This document shows positions 55,532 to 64,000 of a DNA stretch of 64,000 nt, in pieces (positions within the stretch are counted from its first letter, which is position 1; the number at the start of each line of letters is the position of its first letter). This DNA is from Ancylostoma caninum (lineage: Eukaryota > Nematoda > Chromadorea > Rhabditida > Ancylostomatidae). Under the pieces are notes generated by a model. That model worked only from the letters and a program-made list of their open reading frames with translations, did no database searches and was not told the DNA's origin. The stretch covers positions 352,706-416,705 of the forward strand of contig JBAJFG010000364.1 of NCBI GenBank assembly GCA_037903475.1. The letters run 5' to 3'. The translations under genes and the position numbers were made by a program.

Positions 55532-57353
55532 TAATAACTATTGCACTGGGCCACGGTCTTACCCAGGCCTCAGCCGGCCTGACGAGTCTCGCAGGGCTCG
55601 CCTTGCCTTCGCTGATGCGGAGACACGACTGCTCAACCTCCGGCTTATATACACCTCCCAGGTCATCACGTGGCAAGGAGCAGGTGGAACACAGGACATG
55701 AGAGGCAAAACGAAGGGTGAAGGGCACTACATTCAATGGGGCAGCAACTAGCCCCTTAACGCGGCCGAAACACGGGGTTTACTGCTTTTAGCAGTCGGAA
55801 TGCAGCAGTTCTTCCTCTTGCAGCAATGTCTGCCTTCCATTTCTTGCGGGTGTGGTTTGGCAGGGTTCTGCTGCGTTTGCCTTATCCAGTTGTCTGAGAC
55901 GGTGAATGCGTCAAAACCCCAAGGCCCTCGCCTTTGGTAAAACTGAGGAAGAAGTAGTGGAGCTGATGAGATGGGAGAAGTCCAAGATGCGCTCTCATAA
56001 CAGATTAGCAGTCAAGAACACTTCCTCGGTTTAAGGCAGAGGCTCACCTGATTCCGCTGCTGGAGGTATAGACATATCCTAGACCTTCTCGCCATATTGA
56101 TCCAAGGAATGTACACCAACAGGCGCAGAAGCGACGAAAGCCCCGTTTTTGAAATGCTCGAACTGGCTAAAAATTTGGACCCTGGAGGCGGATCGCTCCA
56201 AGCTGTGCTGGCTGCCTGCCACGGCTGCAGCGTTGGTCAACGAGTCTTGGCGTGTTCTATCGATAAGATCAACTGCTTCACACGTCAACTCGGGTTTTTA
56301 CGGTTACAGACCCCGTTCCGGAAGACTTATTTAGAGGCGGTTTCGGGACAATTTACCCATATCGCTGCATTCATCATGTCGGAGAGATACAGAATCTGCA
56401 ATTACCTCAACTACGAATGTGAGGTGGGCACTTGCCTTTGAGCAAGAGAAGTCCAAAAAAATCAATACTTCCTTGAAAAATGCAGCCGAAACGCCTGGGA
56501 AAAGTTGCTCTCACACTGTGCCAAGGAAAAAAGGAAAATTTGTAGAGAGGGCAACAAAGCTGACACCGTTTGACACGTGCTGACACGTTTCCGAACACAG
56601 ACTCACAAACGATCAAATCTCTGCAGTGCTTATGAATCCACATAGTGGCGCCAGAACTACACGTGAAAAGGCTTTACTAATTTGCACAAAATATACTGTA
56701 TCACTAACATGTGTCGGACTTCCTGCTCACGCATTTAAACCGTCTCAAGTTACTGTCAAAAAATTTCATGTTCATATAACTTTTCCAAGAAAAACTTATG
56801 AGAGATGACCGCACATGGCGCGGCTAGTAAGCTTGAAGATGCCAACTCACCTCAGAATTGTTTATGCGATTTCCGTGACAGGATTCCCCAGGAGCTGTTG
56901 ATCACAATGGTATACGTGATTAAGTGCAGAACTGCAGAAACACCTGTTTTCGAGCCCCAATTCTTGGGTGGCTTGTGAGCAGGACCTTTGCCGGGCCAAG
57001 GTAGGATGACGAAATTTCTGATTGATGGATTTTTGAGGGCCGACCTTCTGAGGAAATTTGCACTTTTCGCTAGAGAGTTTTTCACCGTTCACTCGTTGAC
57101 AAAAGAAGAGATGGGTTCCATATGTATGACCAGCAAAGGAGTGCATAGTGGGGAAACCCCGAAGTCTAGCGTTGATTCCGCCCACAAGCTCCCTAAACAT
57201 TGAAGCTCTAAAAGGGGTTTTTCGGCAGTTTTGCATGGAATCACATAGATTTCTTTTTTAACTTGGAGCTCTTGGAGATTCTTTGGAAAATACTCAAAAA
57301 CGATTTTGAGGTGATTCAGTAATTTTGTACGCAATATAATATTAGGTTGTTGC
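55532..57353. other. Unassigned region with one conserved-looking fragment
   Basis: Apart from the fragment at 56079-56288, no gene or repeat could be supported. Confidence 0.4.
56079..56288 (-). other. Conserved coding-like fragment, paralogous to 9227-9343
   Basis: Contains [18 protein letters not shown] and then GSQHSLERSASRVQ. The plus strand at 9227-9343 encodes [28 protein letters not shown]. Protein-level similarity with different DNA suggests both derive from a coding sequence, host or transposon. No family recognised and no full gene model found. Confidence 0.4.
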
Positions 57354-59357
57354 GAAATTAATTGCCGAAGTGGACACACCAGTTCAAAGTATTTTAACTC
57401 GGCTCAAACACAATTTTTTTCATCGCTTCAGCAACCGTTCAAGTCAGTAGATCCTCCCTGACAACTCTACGAGGATTGCATGCCTCCACTACTAAAACCG
57501 AGATCAGAAGGATCCGCAAACTTTTGGAAGGCGATTTCAGCATGCTCCACATCAGCAATCTGCTGCTGTCGCAAGATTGCATCTGGAGCTCGGAAAAAAG
57601 TCGTACAGTGGGGTAATGGTCTGAGGAATGAGGTCAGTGAGTGAGAGCCTTGATGCCTTACTACATCAGTTTTGTCGTGTGAATTTTGGAGAGTGAGGCT
57701 TAACGTTACTTTGGAAAAGGGGGAAACCAGTTTTTGTTCGTCACCGCCACTAGAAAGAAAACGCATTAAAGCCTGCGCCGGGCTACAGTATAATCCAACT
57801 AGATACAGGCTCTTCCACTCAGGACTACCTAGATGAAAAGCTGCGCGTCCTTTAAATGAAAAGATGTGCGTCATTTGAGCATTCCGACGGGTGAGTTTTC
57901 GATATGCTAAGGATTATCGTTGCCGAGATTGATTTCTTCGGAGAGTAAGGGGGATTATATGTTTCTCGCAGGACTTCATTGCTGCTGCATGACTTTCTTT
58001 GGTGACGTTTCCAATACCCATCGGACATACGTAAGTGAATGTTTCAGAATCTTTTCATTGCAAAAGATGTTCGCTGGTTCTACTGTTGATAATATAGTTG
58101 CACTTGGCCTATTGAGACCCGTTTTCCTGATTCCTTTCATGAAGAATGGGCCCAGCAGGTGACTCAATCTGGACTCATTCAACGCACAACATCACAGGTA
58201 GCTAAGAAAATCAAGGAAAGCACTATTAACACGCGAAAGTTCATCAATAACAACGTGAGTGCAGTCTTCCACATCTTTAATATCAGTGCCAACTCGGCAA
58301 CGGCAAGCCTGAGAATACGGAAAACTAACTCATCGGAATGCTTAAAGGACGCATATCCTTTCATTTAAAGGACGCCCAGCTTTTCATGTGGGTGGTCGTG
58401 AGTGGAAGAGCCTGAGCCTAGCTGGGTTATACTGTAGCCCGGCGCAGTCTATTATGCATTACTTTCTTTCTAGTGCCACTGCCGACCACATCTATAGCAG
58501 ATTTGCTGGTATCAACTCGAAATTACAATACCAGGACTTTGGTGTTAGTGCTTGGCTAGGTTGGAGAAGACTGCAGTGAATCACACTCTTACAGCATCAC
58601 CACACTCCTGACACAACCTCCATAGTGCGAAGACTTGATTTAGAAAAAGTTTGAGATTGGGCAAGTGTCTACCGAAACGAATTCCCGTTTCTTTTTATCG
58701 TACAGGAACCGAGCTCCATTGATAGGTGTTACGCGGTGTAAAAATGAGTAGTTTTTGAGGCGAGAAATTACGTTAGAAAAGATGACACGACGGGTGAGAC
58801 GCTGGTCATCTGTCAGATCATGGGGTGTTCACTTCAGCACCTTTCTTGTCATGTCGATTGAAGTCAAATGTTTTGAAACTGTAGCATAGTGAGCCCCCAT
58901 CCCTGCCCTCAAAGTCCAAATGGTTGGACCCGGATTAGGTTCCACGACTCTTCTCAATGCTTGATCGTCAGAAACAACCCGTGGTCACGACCGTGGTTGT
59001 TGCGTTGCGGATCAAAATCGACGGAAGAAAAATTTGCGACCGAACAGCTCACTGCCCATTTGGAAGGCGATTCGAAGCCAAAACAAATGCAAGATTAGCG
59101 CAAGCATGCGACAAAGAGTGATCGAGTTTGAAGTTATGAACCATAATCACTCGAAAATCACGTCGGCTCATGGTTTGTTCGCGACTTCACAAAAACCCTC
59201 AGGAAAGAGCTAGCCAGAATATTCAAGCAGAATTCGAAAGAGGAGGAAAAGCCCTATCAGGTGGTCATATAAATTGGGCTGAAGTTGCTCAAATTGGGCA
59301 GAAGAGAAAGGTTCAAGTGAGCATACCCCAAAACGGCAATTAATTTCGCAACAACCT
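57354..59357. mobile_element. Region framed by perfect 24-bp mariner-like inverted repeats
   Basis: 57354-57377 (AGGTTGTTGCGAAATTAATT...) is the exact reverse complement of 59334-59357. TTAGGTTG-type ends are usual in mariner elements. No transposase was found in the 2 kb between them. An inner inverted duplication (57773-57862 against about 58366-58452, with AGGCTCTTCCACTC/GAGTGGAAGAGCCT) shows further insertions or rearrangement inside. Confidence 0.65.
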
Positions 59358-59853
59358 GATACATGGTGCAAACACTCTCTTACATGTTATCTTAGAAGCG
59401 GTGGTCGGAGAGACTACTATTTATTGGACTAAATTGCTCTTTCTCGAATACCCTTTTTCTATTATTTCATTTTAGTATTTTTATTGTTTACAGGAAACAA
59501 CAAGTAATGCGACAGCAGCTACATAGAAGTCCACTGCCTATCAGTTCAGGCACAACTTTGAATGGTTCCCTTAAGAAACTATTTTCTGAGCCTTTGCCGA
59601 GTAAAAGCCTTTAATTACACGTCATGGAAAATACAAGCACTAGAAGGATCCACATCGTTATGAATGCATTGCGGCAGAAAAAACTAGAAGAACTTCTTGG
59701 CGTAACACAGACTCCACAAACATGTTGATCCATTGTAATAGGTACAGTTTTCATTTGTTGTGCAGGCTTCTTTGGTGATGAGCGAGTCCATTTCCGCCCT
59801 ATGGATAAAGACTGGTGTAATTCGACTTACTACATACTATAGAGAAAGATTCC

Positions 59854-61323
59854 TCACTTTTTGTCATAGACACAGGTTGACAGCACTTGACGAGTTTTGT
59901 TTTCCTTCTTTAGAATCCCCCAACAGCCAAATCGTGTCGCTTTCGGATAAATCACCTGGAGAATACGTAATGCTACAAAGAAGTGTTAAGATTTTTGAAA
60001 GCAATATCTCGTACCTGATTCAGTGCCTTCGTGTTGTTCAGCAGCCCTACGAGACCTTCCTTCACAGCTTTGAGCACGCTTTTTGTGTATTGCCTGAAGG
60101 AGTTCATGTCTTTATTTATTTATTTATTTACTTAAATATATTCAAAGCTGCTTCGAAATTAAAAATAGACACAGAGCAGAGACCAGAATTCTAGATATCC
60201 CACCTATTCCTACCATTAAACATTATAATTATTGTTTTGGTGACGAACTCTACTTATAATGGGTCAGAAGTTCAGGTAAAAATTTCCTTTTAAGATTTAT
60301 TCCAGAACGAGAACTATACCACTCAATGTTAACCAGGATTTGAATGACGAAATTAATACGAGACGGGAAGAATCCGTCAGGGATCCTTTCAATACAGTTG
60401 GCATCTTGCAAATCCTGCTTTACTTCCAAGAATTGCCAAGAGCCCCGTTTAGAATTTAAATCCACTTTCAAATCAAGCCGGGAGGTTTGAGTTAGGTAAG
60501 CTTGATTCTGTAAGCTTACTTCACATCACTGATGAGTCCAGGAGGAAACTTACGGTTAATGTACGAAATGAGAAATAAATGGATATCAAAATGTATAGGT
60601 CCTGAATATGCATTTAGAACTACATATTTTATCCATTACAGCAGTAAGCTGTATGAATGCTAGAGAAAATGAGATATTCCAATTTGCGCCCGGACAAACT
60701 GTCCATTCTAGTACAGTAAAGTTCAAAATTCACAAAGCTAACATCCCAACAAATTTGTGATTTCAAACCAACATAGTGAAGTTGACAACTCCGTAGTTGA
60801 TAGCGGATCCGGGATTCATCGTCTCCTCTGCAGCCTTCTTCTCAAGCTCACAATCGTAGATCTAAACTCAAGGTCATCATCATGCGTCAGTTTCTAAGAA
60901 AAAGCTCTCTATTCATGCATCCAGGGACTGGTTCAAAAACCACACGCACCAGCCCATACATAAGCCGCTTCTGGAAACGGATGGAATTATAGGGCACACC
61001 CCGAGAAACATTCTGACGGAGTCCATTGTGAAAATCATCAAACGCCGCTCGGAAGTTGGCTGCTATACTGCATGCATTTGTATTTTCTGGAAGCACGGAA
61101 GTCATGGAATTTTTTGGAAGCACGGAAGTAAATGGAAGTCTTAAAATTTGTCACCTATTATAATGTGCCGATTTTCACTCGGAAAACTCTCGAAATCATT
61201 CGTGGAGAAGGCACGTTGCTGGAAAGTCTGGAGGGGAAAAAGTTAGGATGAGAAATGAGATAATGCTATGTTTGCTCATCGGGAACGCACCAGAATTGCA
61301 ATGACGGTGAGGAACGCTTTCAT
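59854..61323 (-). CDS. CAP/SCP-domain secreted protein (ASP-like), gene 2, probably disrupted
   Basis: Transcript order: 61323-61291 (signal peptide start MKAFLTVIAIL), 61218-61155, 61086-60950, 60861-about 60773, then 60107-60015 and 59955-59854 (TGA at 59856-59854). The first three joints are phase-perfect, and exon 3 has the same 137 nt as in gene 1. Motifs: FRAAFDDFHNGLRQNVSRG, MYGLIYDCELEKKAAEE, SVLKAVKEGLVGLL, VIYPKATRFGCWG, STCVYDKK. The section that in gene 1 is one exon (27900-27652) is here broken between 60773 and 60107. That gap holds a weak leftover (FPPGLISDV near 60555) and a LINE 3' end with TTTA tail. A working splice across the gap was not found, so the gene may be a recent pseudogene. 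Confidence 0.7.
60108..60480 (-). mobile_element. LINE/retroposon 3' end inserted in CAP gene 2
   Basis: The minus strand has an open C-terminal-like stretch (IERIPDGFFPSRINFVIQ, TAA-type stop near 60252), a 3' region, and an (AATA)n tail (TTTATTTATTTATTTA on plus, about 60111-60130) directly beside the CAP coding sequence. The same tail type ends the other LINEs here. Assignment to a LINE rests mainly on the tail. Confidence 0.5.
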
Positions 61324-61926
61324 GCCCAGTGTGATGAGTACGCGTCCTCAGCTATCTGTAATCCCAATACTGATCCCTACACACTCAGCATGCTCAAATT
61401 GACCAATACAGTGGCGCATAAATACTGTCCCACTATAAAAAAGGACACAGAGAAAGTATAGAAGCACAGCTGCCAACGATCTCTCCAGGAACTGTCACAT
61501 ATCTCATGACGAAATGAAAAACATTTGTGTCATTCGATGTTCGAACACTCTCCCGCGCCTTGAACGCACAGGAAATACCACCGGCATTTGTTGTGTTTCC
61601 CCTCTTTTTTTTTACGCTACGTCATCATTGTCGATAAGCTCACCATCCCTACTAAAGACCTCAATATACCACAAAATCTCCAACACGGAAATTTCGTGAG
61701 TGCTGCCTTTCAAGCAATCTCGAGATTACCATGCCAGCAACACTTCTACAGTCACGGCACTAGGCATAGACATAGGCTCAAGCTCACGCTCAGGAATAAG
61801 ACTAGGCTGAGACTTGCTCTTCAAGGCAAACACTTACGAACACTTCTTGGATTTTCTTACTCCATTTATGACTATTTTCCCATTGTCAGTACTGTCATGG
61901 ACAATAGGAAAGTCACTCGATACGAA

Positions 61927-62397
61927 TTAAAGGCAGCAGGAGCTGAAATCTTCGACTCCGAGCTGAGCTGTGAGTGATGAAGTACAGACACAGCACATCA
62001 TAAATGTGAAACGAACACAGACAATAATGGCTTACCTGCAGAGAAAATGGAACATTCGTCGCGAACACGCCTGGCCGTGTTCGCGCGCGGACGAGTTTTC
62101 CCCGGCGCAAAAGCCATTGCGGTGCATGGTTTGGCGCAGAGGGAAAACGAAATGCATTCACTTCACAGGGTTTCATGGCGGGACTCGGCCAAAACCACGC
62201 GCCGCAATGGCTTTCGCGCCGGGGAAAACTCGTCCGCGCGCGAACACGGCCAGGCGTGTTCGCGACGAATGTTCCATTTTCTCTGCAGGTAAGCCATTAT
62301 TGTCTGTGTTCGTTTCACGTTTATGATGTGCTGAGTCTCTACTTCACCACCCGCAGCTCAGCTCAGAGACGAGAATTTCAGCTCCTGCTGCCTTTAA
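61927..62397. mobile_element. TTAA-flanked palindromic MITE, 471 bp, copy 2
   Basis: Begins TTAAAGGCAGCAGGAGCTGA and ends CAGCTCCTGCTGCCTTTAA. Same length and layout as 36542-37012, very similar throughout, so both inserted fairly recently. Confidence 0.82.
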
Positions 62398-64000
62398 GGG
62401 AAGTGAATGCATACATTAATATTCACAGTTGATTGTTATCCAAAAGTTGTAATGCAAAAAGGAAGATTACAAAGAAATTGGAATTTATGTAGAAGGTGTA
62501 TTCTCCATTAGATTGTAACGGAGAAAATAGATACTCAACTAGGAACAAAATGGTTGGTGTTGTCGCAGCGGAACTGTAAAAGTACGATACGATTATGAGG
62601 CGAAACATCATGTTAATTCTATCGATCCGTTTCATATTGGAACTCTAGCTTATGTTGAAAAAATGCTCGTTTGATGCAGGATGACTCGTCACCTGAGTGT
62701 ACTCGGCAAGTATTTTGCTGTGGTGGAATATGTACAGTGACGGACGATCATTACTGCTTAGCAGAAACGAGGCTGCTCTGCATCTCCTGCGCAGCGCGGC
62801 CGACCAACGAAGCGCTGCGGTTGCTGAGTGTTGCCAGCATTGCCGTTTTACTTCCAAGCCTAATTTCTGGACTTATGAGCATTTTCGCATACACTCACAT
62901 TATTGGAAGTAGATGCACCAGCAACGCTAGGCAACCACAACACCCGATTCGTCTTCTGCACTGCAGTAGTGCGCTGCGGCACAGCCTTGTTTTTATGAAA
63001 ATAGATTCGTGATAATTGGTATCAGTTGCTTTATCTTTAACCGAAACATTTTATTGTTTATGTTGAGAGCTTTTGTGCAAAGAAGTGTGATACCTATTCT
63101 ACATTTTCTCTGCGTTTTTTTTTCAATATGGTTAGCAATATGGTTCATTCTTGGTTCATTCTCGATTTATCATTGAAGGTGATGAGGAAAACTTGGGACT
63201 GCATGCCAATCTGGGAAAAACCATTGAAGATTATGTACTAGGTTGGCTAGAAAGTAATGTCCGAATTTTGTTCAACAACATACATCAGCAATATAATCAC
63301 CATTGTTCGCTAGACAATGCTCCACCTATTCGGCAGGATACTGATTCAAGCACCAGTGTCTCGGGGCCAAGCTGGGCTTCGTGAGAAGTGCGAAAATCAA
63401 AGGTGGCTTCGTACGGGTTCCACGGCAAAGCCTCGGAAAAAATTTCGTACTTTGTTGGTTCTGAGAAAGACAATACGTTGATAGAGCTAGGAGGAAGAAG
63501 GCTTACGAGAAAACGGTTCGTACTTTGAGTATAGCGGCAATCAGGGTTGAAAAGTCCGATTGGAGTAGATCATTTATAGGTTCCATACCATCGGGAGGAT
63601 TCGAAGACTCCTGCGCTGTCAAAGCTGCACGGATTGAGTTGAAATCTTCAGTGAAATGAGAACACAGGGAATACTGGAAGTTTTCAAAAAAAACATTCCA
63701 AACTTATGTAAAGTAAAAAAGCTGTGCTAAGTGAATGAATTTAAACTCTATGGATTCTCTTCAAATTTCGGGCAAAGGTATATCTCGGAGTGCACAATAA
63801 GTGCTTCCTCAAACCTATGTGATTCAAAGAATTCTATGCTCATTAAAGGCTGCACTCACGGAAATTTTCACTTCTGGAATGTGTCGCTTGCCATGTAGCC
63901 GGCCGCTGGACAATCGCAACAATTGAACACCCTGGGCTGGGATTCATGAAGCGATAACCACGCAAACCCGGGCTAGTAAACCAACTTTTGTCGTCTGCGT
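62398..64000. other. Unassigned right end of the window
   Basis: A GC-rich piece at 62755-62860 lies in an open frame (62671-63012) with a hydrophobic stretch (VASIAVLLPSLISGLMSIF); another short open frame lies at 63151-63384. Neither has splice or homology support, so I do not call genes. Nothing else seen. Confidence 0.3.

Noticed and set aside
62671..63012. Open frame with a hydrophobic segment as a membrane protein gene
   Set aside because: No splice, homology or upstream exon support; other frames are open over the same stretch.
1..64000. tRNA, rRNA and spliced-leader RNA genes
   Set aside because: No segment with convincing tRNA arms or recognisable rRNA or SL sequence was found by eye; a covariance-model scan would be decisive.

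Overview
This is a eukaryotic genomic window, most likely from a strongylid (hookworm-like) nematode. The coding regions are many short exons joined by GT-AG introns, often with TTTCAG-type acceptors. The recognisable genes are a UBAP1-like ESCRT-I subunit, a secreted class-2 semaphorin of the MAB-20 type and two single-domain CAP/SCP secreted proteins of the kind expanded in hookworms. The species call is inference; no rRNA, tRNA or SL-RNA gene was found.

Layout: 1-3450 holds the 3' six exons of a UBAP1-like gene (+). 6140-24390 is a 16-exon semaphorin gene (+), about 645 codons. Its 6.0-kb intron 1 and 8.1-kb intron 5 hold foldback elements, two Helitron-like elements, a hAT-type MITE and a retroposon fragment. 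27488-28691 is CAP gene 1 (-). 29220-31815 is a 5'-truncated LINE whose reverse transcriptase frame is still open. 32394-33332 is a mariner-type inverted-repeat element, and 34641-35560 holds foldback repeats and a 40-bp perfect palindrome.

The most striking region is 36055-48691. One LINE (called LINE A here) is split by four large insertions. Removing three of them restores its reading frame, and the repaired ORF1 has exactly the length (227 aa) of the ORF1 of a second LINE (LINE B). LINE B itself sits inside insertion 2 and is in turn split by a Helitron and abutted by a MITE. At least three layers of insertion can therefore be read in order. The Helitron-type elements carry 60-bp GC-rich minisatellites that create long meaningless open frames on both strands.

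49759-50370 is a further divergent Helitron-like terminus. 50627-51253 (-) is a small gene for a secreted protein with LPGF-type repeats and an in-frame TAG or 30-nt intron. 52191-52720 is a decayed BEL/Pao-type gag piece. 53213-55160 (-) is a frameshifted LINE. 57354-59357 is framed by mariner-like inverted repeats. 59854-61323 (-) is CAP gene 2, probably damaged by a LINE tail. 61927-62397 is the second copy of a 471-bp TTAA-flanked palindromic MITE. The genes do not form an operon or pathway; the window is a gene-poor, transposon-dense segment with three to five host genes.
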